A stretch of DNA of 64,000 nucleotides from Prorocentrum cordatum (GCA_963575745.1 CAUYUJ010018560.1:1-64000); one strand, 5' to 3'. Positions 39,561 to 51,665 are shown, counted from the first letter of the stretch. Notes: generated by a model from the letters alone, not told the origin. Made by a program: numbers and translations.

Positions 39561-42557
39561 TTATTCTGACTAGGCACAACGACGGCTTGGGGGCCGTTTG
39601 ACGCGTGGAGCACGCAGACGGGCCGCTCGGCCACATCGAGAGCGTCTCCGGCAAGACGATGGGGGACTACGACGACTTTTCGAATTGCTGCGTCCACACA
39701 TACCGCCATGGCGACGCTCAGCCAGGACGACTGCGTCGACGCGCTGATTCCCATTTCCCATCAGGCACGTCGACCAGGCCAATGCGATGGCCTGCGAGCG
39801 GGCAGGAGGTCCCTCTCCAGACCTCGTTTCCCGCCTCGGATCGGCCGCGCGCGCGCTGCCCACGCAGCGCCGCGCCGTGGCGCGCGTTGTCCCGCTGCAG
39901 AGGGCCAAAGAACCGGCTGCACATCATGCACCTGTTGCAGCTGAGTCCTCTAGCTATGGCCACGCAGAGGGTCGAGGCGCGCCTCGCTGTCCAGCAATGG
40001 AATGCGCCGGCCGACTCGGCGCAGGCAGCGGCGGCTCTTTCAAGCGCGAGGAGACGCCGGGGTGCGGCATGAGAGGCGCCGCATGCATGTGTCGAGGTAA
40101 ATGCCGCAGGACGGGGAGGAATGTCGGCCACCATTCGAAGCACCGAGCCGATCGCAAAAGCTTCTATGTATATCCTATCAGATTCTCCTTCGGCTCAGAG
40201 TTGCTCGCAGCCCGTGGATCCGCCGACGGACTTCAGGCCCGCATCCTGACGCCACGTGAGAAGGTACGCGGACCTGCTTCAACCGATCAGATCAGGAGAC
40301 TTGGGGAGTCGGGGGGTTATGCCACGCCGGCCGAGGTCGTGGTCGATGGATCTTGTTAGTCCACCGCCGGAGAAAAGCATGACCCGGCATTTCTGGCGGC
40401 TGTCATAACAACCGCGCACCCGACAGTTGGACGACATTTTGTGTTGCGACACCAAAGATTCGGGACGACCGACATGGGTGCGGACAATGAGTACAAAGAC
40501 CGACAGCATGTCTTATCATTTTGAACAGGATTCGCTGTCGGCGTCGCCGCGGATTGTGTCCATATGAGACAGAAGGCCGCCTGCCAAACAGCGGCCGGCG
40601 TCGATTCGGGACAACATTTGCTGTTGGGCATTGTGCCATTCGTTCCGTGCACAGTTCGGGCGTGCAAACAGACATTCGCAACGACCCCATGACGAAGGGG
40701 AGCATCGGCCGCGAGCTGCTTACGGCATCGTGAACGGCAACTTCGGCTACGAGCGCAGCGTCGTCAAACTGAAACAAGAGTAAATGAAGAAGATCATCCA
40801 CAGTTCACAACGCAGCCACCCGATCAATGAGGTCGACAACGCCACTAGTTAAGCCACCTGCCGCTGCATATCCCGAGTTGCGTTCGCGAGTGCACGCGCA
40901 CTGTGTTCGCGAATGCGACGCGGCCACCAGCCATCCATTACAAGAGCTGCGCCTGCAATGTAGTTTTGCATGGAAACCAACGAAGGTGCGACCCGCTTCT
41001 TGTGAGTTGCGTTTGAGAAGGAGACGCAAACGCTCATCAGGGAGAGGTTGTCATTCCGACCTGCGTTCGGGAGGCAGCAGGTGAACGACCAGGCGCGCCT
41101 CTGTCAAAACGTCTGCTGTTCGTTCACGCGTTTGGTCTTTTTACAATACAGTCTGTGGGGAGTTGGTGCTTGCGTTCGTTCCCGACCCTGGGATTGTGTT
41201 CGGTGCAAGTAGATGTTTCACGTGCGATATGTCCGTCTTGGATTGTTGGTGGTCCGTAGGGCTTGCCCACCAGACCCTACTGGTTAACCACCAGACCGAC
41301 CTGCTTGGCCACCAGACCCGATTTGTAGCCTAGCTGTTCGATGCCGGGTTGCAGGGAAGGACCTTGTTCGGCCTTTCTTGGTTCAAGGAACCTTACCGCG
41401 CCCGGTTTACAGTCTTTTCACACACCTTGCTCTACTTTCATGAAAACATAGTTTTTCTTTCCGTTCTACATTATAGTCTTCACGTTTTCGTCAGGGCCAA
41501 CCTGCGCGTCTTCCTCCTCCATTTCCTTTGTCCTCGTCCTCGTTTTCTTCCTTCGTCCTCATTCGTTATGTTTCGTTGTCCCTGCCCTCCTCCTCGCCCT
41601 CGCCTCCTTTACGTCCTCCTCCTCGCCCTCTTGCACGGTGTCCTCCTCCATTTTCTTCGTTCTCGTCGTTTTTGCCCTCCTCTTCCTTCTCCTCCGCCCC
41701 CTTCTCCTCTTCCTCCTCCTCCTCCTCCTCGCCCTCCTCCTCCTTGTCGTCCTACACGTTTTCCTCCAGGCGATGTGGGCTGGATATATGCTGTTCTCCA
41801 CGCAGACCACGTCTGCGCGCGAAGGTCGCCGCTGTTTACAGTGCTCGCAGTTTGAAGCGCCGATGTTTGCGACTTGGCCGGCTCGATTCGATCGCGAGAC
41901 TACAGCCCGGTCCTTAGTGCATGGGTTATTTTGAAGTCGGAAAGGGTTTTTTGTGCGCCACGGTGTTTGCGAAGGCGCTTGTCGCAAATCTTGGCGCAAC
42001 CGAGCGCAGAAAAGTGGTGCCCTCCATATGCTGCGCCTCGTGTTATGAAAACGCGCGTTAAGATTCCGCTCGTTTGGGGCCTGCGCATTTCGCGGGGGCC
42101 CCATGAGGCGGCACATTTGCTGCGCGGCAGAGCCCTGACGAAACAGGCGCCACAGAGGCCCCGAACCCCACCAAAGGCGTGCAATGCGTGGGGCCCGTGA
42201 CGACGCAGTGCGCTACGGCTTTGAAGGCGAATTTTCTCCATGTGGGGGCTCTTTCGCCACCTTCCTGCACTCGTACCCACTTGTGCAGCCGGCGCCCGCG
42301 TCGAATCACGGGTCACCCGCGGGGTCGCGACAGTAGTCGCACGTCGCGCGTCGCGGTCTGGACCAGAGCAGTTGCCTGGCGGAGCGAGGGCGCGTAGGCG
42401 CGAGGATAGCCGCCCGTCCCGCCTCGCGAGAATCGAGACGCGAAGTTTGATGACCTACATAATCTGCACAGCCGAAGCCGGTAGCAAGGACGGGTATCCT
42501 TCCCGAGGGTACCCTTGCATCCATGGTTCTATTTGCATCCTCATTGCGCATGCTTAC
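39561..42557. other. No gene recognised
   Basis: Lower repeat content than its surroundings. Some frames near 39600-40370 and 40280-40800 are open for 100-190 codons but have no recognisable motif. ccaccagacc recurs four times at 41250-41330. A pyrimidine tract lies at 41508-41766. Confidence 0.35.
41508..41766 (+). repeat. Polypyrimidine TCC/CTC tract
   Basis: Degenerate tcctcctc with tcgt interruptions, densest at 41690-41765. Confidence 0.85.
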
Positions 42558-42775
42558 TATCTGCTTTATTGTGCAGTCAACGCGCCCACTCTGCAAGGAT
42601 GTGCGCCTTCCTCTAGGGTACCCTTGTGGCCTTGTCTTTGCGACCCGTTCTCTGCCGCTGTCACTTCGCCCACCGCTCAAAAAAAATCCGATATTCGTGC
42701 TCCAAGGGTCTTGCGCCCTTACCATCCGTCCTTAATACACGTTTTGACTCTAATCCATCCTTCCCCGCTGACCAG
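42558..42775 (+). repeat. Dispersed repeat E, copy 1
   Basis: Matches 58830-59025 in inverted orientation, including cagtcaacgcgcc, gcgccttc.tctaggrtrccc, ctccaagggtcttgcg, ccttacca and cgtccttaatayacgttttg. Confidence 0.75.
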
Positions 42776-43782
42776 CCACGCCACCGTCTGCGTTGGAACT
42801 TGGACCTATGTCGGGCGGGCACAAGACCAGGATAAACCGGCGCAGAGGCAAGCTGATAATTCGCGTCGCTGCATTGGCAAATCATCGGCGTGATCACGCC
42901 ACGGAGGGCAGTCTGCCATGCAGATGATGATGGCTGCGCCGGTGAGTTCCATCAGCTCGCCCCCGTCGGTGCGACCTCTGCTTCTCTGCTTCGTGTGTTT
43001 CCATTGTGCTTGCTCGGCATTTCGGAGTTCACAGCTTGTGTAATCGTCAGCCACTTTTGGAAAGTGTCGAGGTGAACTTGACCCAACGCACCGCGTTCCC
43101 TAGTTACCTGCTATAAACCGGTGCAGAGGCGTTCGGGCACGCCCGCTGAGCCTTCTGGTGCGCTTCGGAACTGCGGCGGCGCCCGATGCCTTCCCCGAGC
43201 GGCGAACGCGCCCATATCCACATCCTCGCGGCGTGGATTCCGGGGCGCGATCCCGCGGATACGCGGTCGCACGGGTCGGGGGCGGCCAAGAGGGGGGCGA
43301 TGATTAGGGGGGGGGGAATATCGCGACGTGAGCCGCGATATTTCCACAGATTTCACGGCGCTTTTTCTTGTGTTCATTCGTCCCCGGCCCCCCCCCCTGG
43401 GCCGCGCACATCCCGCCGGCCATGATCTGCATCCCCCCCCTCTTGGACGCCCCCCTCGCTGCCGCTCCCGAGCGGGCGCGTTCCGCGCCGGGCATCCGCC
43501 ATGCGAAGTTCTTTGTCTGCGGGGTCGCGGCCCCCAAGGGCCCAGCCCGCGAGGCCCCGGACACGGGCGTATTTTGCCCGCCCGCGAGCGTATTCCGGCC
43601 ATCCAACGCCGCTGGGTCTTCGAGATCTCTGGATGGCCCCCGGTCCGACTCCGCCCCGGCCCAGGCTTCGGGCCGCGTGGCGGCCTTGCCGTTTTTCGGC
43701 GGGCTTCGTGCTGCTTCAGCGGATCTGCATTTTTTCGGCGGCTTGTCTTTTTTTCCGGGGCCTTGCCTTTCTTTTTCCGCTG
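42776..43782. other. No gene recognised
   Basis: Mixed unique sequence; C-rich from 43300. Long Pro-rich frames that run into the following array are artefacts. Confidence 0.4.
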
Positions 43783-43820
43783 TTTTATTCTCTTGCACCG
43801 GGTGTCTAGAGCTCCGACCG
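43783..43820 (-). repeat. Array boundary tag, copy 1
   Basis: A 38-bp block, reading on the minus strand ggtcggagctctagacaccc followed by ggtgcaagagaataaaa. The same block occurs at 61781-61818 and 62569-62606 on the plus strand with one base different. Each copy sits at the edge of a GC-rich array. Confidence 0.85.
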
Positions 43821-44916
43821 TTTTATCTTTGGCGACGCACCCCTCCCCCTTTTCGCGACGCACCCCTCCCCCCCCAGTGGGGCTTCCCCAGCGCCCCCCA
43901 GTGGTCCCCAGCGCCCCCCAGTGGGGCCTCCCCAGCCGCGCCCAGTGCCCCCTCCGCCCCGACGATTTTATTTTCGCGACGCACCCCTCCTCCCCCCAGT
44001 GGGACCTCCCCAGCGCTCCCCAGTGGTCCCCAGCGCAACCCAGTCGGGCCTCCCCAGCCGCGCCCAGTGCCCCCTCCGCCCCGACGATTTTATTTTCGCC
44101 ACGCACCCCTCCTCCCCCCAGTGGGCCCTCCCCAGGCTCCCAGTGGTCCCCAGCGCCCCCCAGTGGGCCTCCCAGCGCGCCCAGTGCCCCCTCCCGTCCG
44201 AGATGATCGCGACGCAGGGACCTCCCCAGCGCCCCCCAGTGGCCCCCAGCACCCCCCAGTGGGGCCTCCCCAGCCGCGCCCAGTGCCCCCTCCGCCCCGA
44301 CGATTTTATTTTTTCGCGACGCACCCCTCCCCCCCCCCCCCAGTGGGACCTCCCCAGCGTCCCCCAGCGGCCCCCAGCGCCCCCCAGTGGGGCCTCCCCA
44401 GCCGCGCCCAGTGCCCCCTCAGCCCCGACGACTTTATTTTTCGCGACGCACCCCTCCTCCACCCATTGGGACCTCCCCAGCGCTCCCCCCAGTGGGGCCT
44501 CCCCAGCCGCGCCCAGTGCCCCCTCCGCCCCGACGATTTTATTTTTCGCGACGCACCCCCCCCAGTGGGACCTCACCAGCGCCCCCCAGTGGCCCCCAGC
44601 GCCCCCCAGTGGGGCCTCCCCAGCCGCGCCCAGTGCCCCTCCGCCCCGACGATTTTATTTTTCGCGACGCACCCTTCCCCCCCCGTCCCCCCGTGGGACC
44701 TCCCCAGCGCCACCCAGTGGTCCCCAGCGCCCCCCCAGTGGGGCCTCCCCAGCCGCGCCCAGTGCCCCCTCCGCCCCGACGATTTTATTTTTCGCGACGC
44801 ACCCCCCTGTGGGCCCTCCCCAGCGCCCCCCAGTGGTCCCCAGCGCCCCCCAGTGGGGCCTCCCCAGCCGCGCCCAGTGCCCCCTCCGCCCCGACGATTT
44901 TATTTTTCGCGACGCG

Positions 44917-44925
<9 letters not shown>
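43821..44925 (-). repeat. GC-rich array F1, about 9 units of 100-130 bp
   Basis: gacgattttattttcgcgac recurs near 43961, 44083, 44299, 44427, 44532, 44648, 44778 and 44893, with a degenerate unit near 44200. Units contain cccagtggggcctccccagc and gcgcccagtgccccctccgc. On the minus strand each unit carries AATAAA (aaataaaatcgtc). Related in design to the array at 60745-61780. Confidence 0.92.

Positions 44926-44966
<41 letters not shown>
44926..44966 (+). repeat. Poly-C tract
   Basis: Nearly pure C run of about 45 nt with one trailing T, immediately after the last array unit. Length is probably unreliable. Confidence 0.9.
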
Positions 44967-44968
<2 letters not shown>

Positions 44969-45474
44969 CAGTGGGACCCAGACCAGAGTAATTTCTTCCG
45001 GCCCTCCTTGGACCCTGGAGGCCTCCTCTTAGAATCCTCTGTAGGCTTCTCGGGTGTCTGTTGGAGGCTTCCTGGGAACCGGTTAAAGACCTTTGGGTCC
45101 ATCTTGCGGGGGGCGCCCCTTGACGTCTCTTCGAGCTCGCCCTCTGAATCTCCTCTTGCGGCCCTGTTTGTTCGCTCCTTCTGCGATGTCTGGCCCCCTC
45201 TTCCCCCCTCCTCCTCCACCTCCTCCTCCTCCCCCTTCCTTTTTGTGCAAGAGCCATGGCACGCGTGCCACTTGTTATTCTCCTGTGGCGGAGCGTCGTC
45301 ATGGGCGCCGTCGCCCTTCGACTGCGGGGCGACCAGCGGCGCGCCCAAGGCGCGAGAATCGGCCGTGCTCCGGCGAGGCATCCATTGGCGCAGTGCGCCC
45401 CAGTGCCAACCCATTCCAAATCCGGTCGCAAACTGTCCCACATCGCGCCTCGGGCCCCCCGCCCCCGTCGCGCA
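44967..45474. other. Linker between array F1 and the helicase relic
   Basis: 45222-45283 (CCT tract plus ttcctttttgtgcaag, ccatggcacgcgtgccactt) matches 60541-60600 in inverted orientation. Otherwise no gene is recognised. Confidence 0.5.
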
Positions 45475-47000
45475 GTCGGGCGCCGCCCGAGCTGGAAAAG
45501 CTGCCCAGACATCATCAGAAATCCGTCGCGCGAAGCGCATGCCGGCGAGGGGGCCCATCAGCGGGTCGCCCGATTTGAAACGCCTTGTGCCCTCCAGTTC
45601 GATCGCGTGACGCACACTCCCGAACGCCTTGATGGCGCGTAATCGCCAGCCTCTCCCTTCGCGTGGACGTCCTGGATGAGCGCCATGGCTTTCGCCGAAG
45701 TGAATTGGAGGAAATCGCCCAGGTGCGTGGCGATTGGAACTCTCCCAGAATAGTGGTGGTCCTGGAGTCCTTCTTGCAGTTGGACTCGTCCACGCAGGAC
45801 TCCAGGCCCCAGCCGAACATGGGCACGAAGTCCACCATGCCCAGGAGGCCCGCGGATATCATGCCGATCTCCTCCATGATGAGCATGCGCGCTCGGCGCC
45901 CGCGTTGCTCCAACTTCGCCAGCTTCTCGCCGCTGCGCCGCAGCTTGGCGTTCCGTCGGCTCTCGCGCAGCTACGCGCCCGGCTCCGCGCGTCGTCATGG
46001 CGCCCGCGTTCACCGTCGAGATGTTCTTGGCCTGAGCGTTGGTGAGCACGGCCGCGACGAGAATCGGGCCGGCTTTGCTCTCTTCCGGCCAGATGTGGTT
46101 CACCGCCGTGAAAACAAATTCCTGAATCACGTGCGTCTTGCCGGAGCCGCCCTGACCGAGCAGGAGGACTCAGCGGACCTTGCGCTCGCGGCAGGGAACG
46201 CCATTCTGCTCGTCGCGCCAGACCTGGTCGCAGGCATCAACAACACGCATGGCGAAGATGGTCTGGCCCCTAATCAGCTTCTTGCCCTCTGGCAATCCAG
46301 CTGCGAGGTCTACGATGCAAGCGCTCGGAATCGCGCGCGCGCCAGCCTCGTCGAAGGACGCTGGCTCGGGGCCCTCCTCATCGCCAGCGGCGGGCGCCTC
46401 TTCGTCAGAGTCATCTCCGTCTGCGTTCTTACCCTGGAACGCGCGGCCCTGCAGCTCCAGCATGTCGACATGCCTCTGCGCGCGATCATTTCCACCCCGC
46501 GCGTCTGACATGCCCTCGCGCAGACCTCGGCACAGCAGTCGCCGCCCTTCTCCGCTGCCCTGGCCGAAGAGACGACTGGCGCGCAAGCGATCGGAGAAGG
46601 CGTCTTTCCAATCCATGCGCGGGGGCGCCGAGGGCTCCTCGACGAACGCGCTGGGGCGGGCCCGATGGCCGCAGGTGGGCGCGCTGTTGAAGTCTTCGGA
46701 CCTCGTCGTCCCCAAGGGGGGCAGCTAATCGAAAGTGCCGACCTTGAACTGCGGCACGGCCAGAGGGTCGTCCGCCGCGTCGCCCGCCCCCTCGCAGTCG
46801 TCGGTCCCGCCCCGGCAAGCGCCATGAAACTCTTGACACTCAAACGCGGAAGCGGCAGCGCGCCAATGGGACATTTGGGCGGCATGGGCGACGCGGGCAT
46901 AAAGGCAGCACCTGCAGCATTCGAGCCGGTTCGGGCCGAGGTGTCCGCAGTTCTGGCCGCAATGCATGCCGTGCTTTCCAGCCCTGGCACGCATAGTTAC
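45475..47000 (-). pseudogene. PIF1-like DNA helicase, decayed
   Basis: Reading leftwards from about 47000: a Cys/Asp-rich N-terminal part, TAG at 46725-46727, then the same frame through IRGQTIFAMRVVDACDQVWR, TGA at 46170-46172, and VLLLGQGGSGKTHVIQEFVF (Walker A, intact GxGGSGKT). A shift to another frame gives RARMLIMEEIGMISAGLLGM (Walker B-type, PIF1 motif II with Glu-Glu in place of Asp-Glu) near 45880. Back in the first frame GDFLQFTSAKAMAL (motif III) is near 45735. In the third frame IELEGTRRFKSGDPLMGPLA and MRFARRISDDVWAAF follow (45610-45500). Motif order and spacing fit PIF1/Helitron-type SF1 helicases. Two stops and at least three frame changes make it non-functional. No Rep/HUH domain is seen upstream. 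Confidence 0.72.
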
Positions 47001-48000
47001 CGTGCCGAGGGACCGCCCCCTGCGCACCCCCTTCTGGTGCCGAGAAAATGCCACGCCTGCTCGGCTGTCCGACACTGGCACGCATAGCTACCGCGCCGAA
47101 CCCCCTCCGGTGTCGAGAACATGCAACGCCTGCAGCACTTCCGATCCTGGCGCGCATAGAAGCCGCGCTGAGGGACCACCCCGTGCACACCCGTTCTGAT
47201 GGCGACAAAATGCAACGCCTGCAGCACTTCCACGACATTGGCACGCATAGAGCCAGCGCTGAAGGATCACCCCCTGCGCACCGCCTCTGGTGGCGAGAAA
47301 ATTCAACGCCTGCCACGCTTTCCGATCCTGGCACGCCCAAGGGCCACGCTGAGGGACCACCCCCTGCGCGCCCCTTCCGGCGCCCAGAAAATTTAACACC
47401 CGCCAGGCTTCCGGACCCTAGCACGCACAAGAGGCCGCGCAAAGGGACCCCCCCCCGCGCACCCCCTTTGGTGGCGACAAAGTGCCATGCGTGCCACACT
47501 TTCCGACCCTGTTGCGCATAGGGGCCACGCTAAGGAACCATCCCCTGCGCACTCCCTCTGGTGTCGATAAGAAGCTACGCCTCCCACACGTTCCGACCCT
47601 GGCACGCATAGAGACCGCGCTGAGGAACCACCCCCTGCGCAACCTCTTTGAAGTCGAGAAACTCCAACGCCGTCCACGCTTTCCGACACTGGCACGCACA
47701 GAACACCTGGTGTCGAGAATGTACTACACCTGCCATTTTCGACCCTGGCACGCATAGAGGTCACGCTGAGAGACCACCCCTTGCGCACCCCCTCTGGTGT
47801 CGAGACAGTGCTACGCCTGCCACAAATGCCGACCCTTGCGTGCACAGTGGCCACGCTGGGGGACCGCCCCCTGCGCACCCCCTTGGCGTCGAGAAAGTGC
47901 AACGCCTGCTACGCTTTCCAACTCTGGCACGCACAGGGATATCACCGAGGGACCACCCGTGCGCACCCCCTCTGGCGTCGAGAAAGTATTACGCTTTCCA
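46975..48000 (+). repeat. 91-bp tandem repeat, about 11-12 units
   Basis: ctggcacgcatag-like landmarks at about 46985, 47078, 47148, 47239, 47329, 47420, 47510, 47601, 47691, 47748, 47837 and 47928 (mostly 90-91 bp apart). Units contain gggaccaccccctgcgcacc and gagaaaatgcaacgcctgcc. Units differ by 10-20 percent, so it is an older array than the 102- and 151-bp satellites. Confidence 0.92.
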
Positions 48001-48029
48001 CGCCTGCCCAGCCCTGCGAATGTTGCGCG

Positions 48030-48420
48030 TATGTATTGTGTGGTGTGCGTGTTACGTGTCTGGTACGTGTGCGGCTGTATCTGGACGTGTGTCTCATGAG
48101 GGTGCCCTGTCTGTGGTGCATACGTGCAGGGTGTACGATACAGTGAACAAGGCAAGCGCGCACTAGCTTTGTTAGTGTGTGTGTGTGCGCGTGTTTGTGC
48201 ATGCGTGTCTTGTGTCTTGCGCGTGTGTGTGATGTGTGTGCGGCTGTACGCGGGCGCGTGTGGCAATGCGGGTGATGTATGATGAATGTACGGTTCTATG
48301 TGGACGCGCGTATCATGTAGATGCCGTGCGTTGCGTCGTGCTGCGTATGCCTCTGATGCGTGTGCGCGGCCAGTGCGTGCGTGCACGTGTGCGCATGCCT
48401 TGTGTGCGTGTCTAATGCGC
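48030..48420 (+). repeat. Degenerate GTGTGCGTG-rich tract
   Basis: Alternating gtgtgcg, gtgtctg and cgtgtgtg words with little else. Z-DNA-prone purine/pyrimidine alternation. Confidence 0.75.
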
Positions 48421-49382
48421 GCATGAGTGTGGAGGAATGGAGGAGGAGGAGAAATGAGAAAAGCTGAGAAAGAAGGAGGAGGAATGGTGAGGAGAAGCGC
48501 GGGCGAGACGCGGGTGGGAAGAAAGCAAAAAACCCGCTAAGCATGTGAGGAATACTCTCGGGAACACTACACGCAGGAGTGGCCCTAGGCTAGAGTGACC
48601 TTTGGTGCGCGGCTCCAGGGGCCCCCCCGTGGGGCCCAACGCAACCGCGCAAGCTGGCGTTGCCGCGCCGCATCAACGATCGGCGGGGCGCCACTCGAGA
48701 AAATTTTGTTCTGCCAGCAGGCAACTGCGGAATTCCGCCGATTGAATTCGAGCGTCCCGAATGACACTTCGAAGGCGCTGCGACAGCAGATGCTGTCGGG
48801 GGCCACCGCGATGAGGTCTGGCGCTGCGGGGCTGCATCGCGATGACGTCTGACCAGGCCTGGCGTCATGGCCAAAACCGGCCCCAGCCGAGAGCTTGGAT
48901 TATGTTTGAAAATCTTTGGGTAACTTATAACAATAAAGATCCCCAGTGGTTCGAACTATATTCAAAGATATCCAAAGATATCCAAAAACATCCAAATATA
49001 TTCGAGCCAGACATTTTGGGATTTGGGCTGGGATTCGGGATTGGTCCTGGGCTGGAAAACGCGCCGTCTGGTCGACCAGCTCCCCCTCGGGTAACCAATG
49101 CAAGCTGTAGGGTGCGGCGCGTTATGCGTTGCTATCTGTCGATCGCAGGGGGTGTGCCCAAACCTGGCGAGCTCAGATGCGAGCGTAATCGCGCGATGCG
49201 GGTGCCGACGCGAAGTCAAGCTCATTCCGCAAGAAAAATCACCCGACCCGCACAAAAGGTCACTCCGGCGAAGGGTCACTCTTACGTGTACCAAGAGCGC
49301 GCTGAGATCTCCGGCAACTGGTTAACAATATTTCTAATTAGCGCGCGGGGCCGCCCCTGGGGGTCCCTGGACGAAAATGACC
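48421..49382. other. No gene recognised
   Basis: Includes a rare AT-rich stretch (48900-49010) with a short tandem of aaagatatcc/aaaaacatcc units. The 23-bp motif shared with 4888-4910 is at 49257-49279. An open plus-strand frame (48842-49681) runs into a minisatellite and has no recognisable domain. Confidence 0.4.
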
Positions 49383-49500
49383 CCGGCAAGGTCCCGGCAA
49401 GTCCCGGCAAGGTCCCGGCAATTCCCGGCAAGGTCCCGGCACGGTCCCGGAAAGATCCTGGCAGGGTCTCGAGCAGGTCCCGGGCAGGTTCTGGCCAGGC
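49383..49500 (+). repeat. 11-bp minisatellite ggtcccggcaa
   Basis: About ten units, with ttcccgg, cggtcccgg and ggtctcgagca variants to the right. Confidence 0.9.
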
Positions 49501-50560
49501 TCCCAAGAGCGCTCCAGGAGCGCGTCAAGTGGCCTCCAAGAGAGCTCAACATGGTCCGAAATTGTCCAAGAGCGATCCAAGACGCCAGAGATGGCCTCCA
49601 ACAGCCCTAAGCGCCTTCAAGACACCCCAAGAGGCCTCCAAGAGACCTCCCAAGAGGGCCCACAGAGGCAGAAATCAATGATTGTCTTTCAATGTTTGAA
49701 GGTTTTGGGCGTTCCCGCCTTTTCGGCTTACAGGCGCTCCAAGACTGCCCAAGAGGCTTCCAGAATCGCCCCAACACGGCCCAAGAGGCCTCCAAGAGCG
49801 CCCAAAACGGCCCCAGATGGCTCCAATACAGCCCTAGAGGCCTCAAAGATGGCCGAAGAGGCCCCCAAGACGGCTCCAAGAGCGGGCCCAGAGGCCCCAA
49901 GAGGCCCCCAAGAAGCCGCCAAGAGGCCCCGAGAGGCCCCAAAAGACCCCCAAGAGGCTCCCAAGAGGGGCCCTTTTAAGGCTTCTCAAGGGCTTTGGCC
50001 GTCTTATGGCGTTCCTGGCCCGTCTGACGCCATCGGGAGCCGTCTTGGGGGCCTCTCTGAACCGACTTGGGGCCCTCTTGGGGCGCTTCGGGTCCGTCTT
50101 GGAGGCCATCTTGGGCGTCTGGGAGGCCTCTTGGGCCGTCTTGGGGCCCTCTTGGGGCCTTCTTGGGGGCTTCTTGGGCTATCATGGGGCCATCTTGGAG
50201 ACCTCGTGAGCGATTTTGGGGCGATCTCGGGGGCCTCTTGGGCAATCTTGAGGTTGTCGGAAGGCCGAAAAGAAGCAAATGCCCAAATCCTTCAAAAACC
50301 GCAGGAAAACCGATGAGTTTGGCCTCTTCGGGCCCTCCTTGAGGATCTCTTCGAGGCGTCTTGGGGGGCTATTGGGGGCCTCTTGGGCCGTCTTGAACCA
50401 TCTTGAGGCTATCTTAGGCCGTCTTGGAGGCATCTTGGGCCATCTTGGACGCATATTTGGGCCATCTGAGCCGTCTTGGAGGCCATGTTGGCCGTCTTGG
50501 AGACGTCTTGGAGGCCATCTTGGGCCGTCTTGGAGTCGTCTGGAGCAGGAAAAACGCTTG
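49501..50560 (+). repeat. Ccaagagg / cttggaggcc short-repeat array with two cores in opposite orientation
   Basis: Left half (to about 49970) is in ccaagaggcc orientation with an inverted core at about 49670-49745. The right half (from about 50030) is in cttgggg orientation with a direct core at 50248-50325. The switch occurs near 49980-50030, making the array itself roughly palindromic. Confidence 0.82.
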
Positions 50561-50599
50561 GCAACCGGCTCCGGGCAAGTCAGGCAATCTTTTCGGGTG

Positions 50600-50720
50600 G
50601 CCGGCGGGACGGGCCCAAGCCCCAGGGGGAGTTCTTGTGAACAAAAAAAAAACGAAACCGAAATAATTTGGCACGTCAGGCACCCCTGCGATGAATCGAC
50701 AGGGGGCGGCGGATTTGTTT
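50600..50720 (+). repeat. Partial R2 repeat
   Basis: cttttcgggtggccggcggg, gggcccaagccccagggg and ggcacccctgcgatgaatcg also occur at 12140-12250 in the same order. Here the copy stops after gggggcggcgg. Confidence 0.75.
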
Positions 50721-51064
50721 CGATTGAAGTGCCCCTCCTGGGGCTCGCACCCCGCTTTTTATCATGGAAAATCTTGAAGGTCAAACTGTGTCGTTGGCCC
50801 CTGGTTTACTACTACGACAACAACAATAATCTTAAGACTGTTCGCCCTGATATGCTCGAGTGTCCAATAACGCGTATTTCCCAAACCCTCGATACCCGCC
50901 CTCTTCGTCTTCGATCGAACCCCTTTTGGGGGGTATACCTTTCTTCCCTGCAGGCCGGGCCCCGGCAAGCGGCGGGGCGGCCGCGGACCGTCGGCCTGGC
51001 CAGCGGCAGCGCTGATCGGCGGGGCGGCCGCGGACCGTCGACCCGACCCCAAGAGGGACGGACA

Positions 51065-51075
51065 GGGGACCGACC

Positions 51076-51117
<42 letters not shown>

Positions 51118-51170
51118 TCGAAGACGACGGCGACGACGACGACGACGGCGACGACGAGCGAAAGCGAGAG
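51065..51170 (+). repeat. GAC/CGA trinucleotide microsatellite
   Basis: cgacgacgacg run with gtcgaagac interruptions. Confidence 0.93.
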
Positions 51171-51179
51171 CGAGAGAGA

Positions 51180-51420
51180 ATGACAGCAGGGCCACGAAGG
51201 GCACGAAGTAGGCCACGAAGGGCGACAGCGGGGACACGAAAAGGAATGCGTATGGGGCCACGAAGAGCGCGAACGAGCGGGGGCCACGAAGTGCAGATAA
51301 TGCGGGGCCACAGAAGGCAACTATGGGGCCACTGAGGGTAGCAACTGGGCCACGTAGGACAGTAAGGGGGACACAAATGGCGACAGCGGGGCCACGAAGG
51401 GCACGCACATGGGGCCACAA
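51180..51420 (+). repeat. ggggccacgaagggc short tandem repeat
   Basis: Irregular 18-40-bp units. The reverse-complement form (gtggccccgctgtcgcccttc) occupies 52335-52505 and 54355-54535. Confidence 0.8.
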
Positions 51421-51424
51421 CGGG

Positions 51425-51665
51425 CGCGACTCCTGGGTGACTGGGTGTCGGGAGCGCGGCGCTTGGGCAAATTGCAAGAAATTCCAACGCAAGGCAATTT
51501 TTCAGTAAGTTGCAAGCAAGTCTCCAGCGAGAGCGCGACTCCAGAGCGCCGGGAGAGTGTACATTGTAAGGAAGTCCCAAGCGAGAGCGCGACTCCTGCA
51601 TAACATGCGAAGAAGTCTCGGGTGGGAGCAGGGGTCCTGGCTAAATTGTAAGGAAGTCTCTGGCG
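51425..51665 (+). repeat. About 50-bp tandem units, inverted relative to 52000-52235
   Basis: Units of ttgtaaggaagtcccaagcg plus agagcgcgactcc-like sequence, four to five copies. The mirror-image array begins at about 52000. Confidence 0.75.

Noticed and set aside
40279-40801. Possible transposase fragment
   Set aside because: A few words on either strand (TWVRTMSTKTDS, MIRHAVG) faintly recall transposases, but no motif set or spacing supports it.
43328-45610. Proline-rich proteins of 290-550 residues
   Set aside because: They follow the periodicity of array F1 and its poly-C tract; translation of tandem repeats, present in several frames at once.
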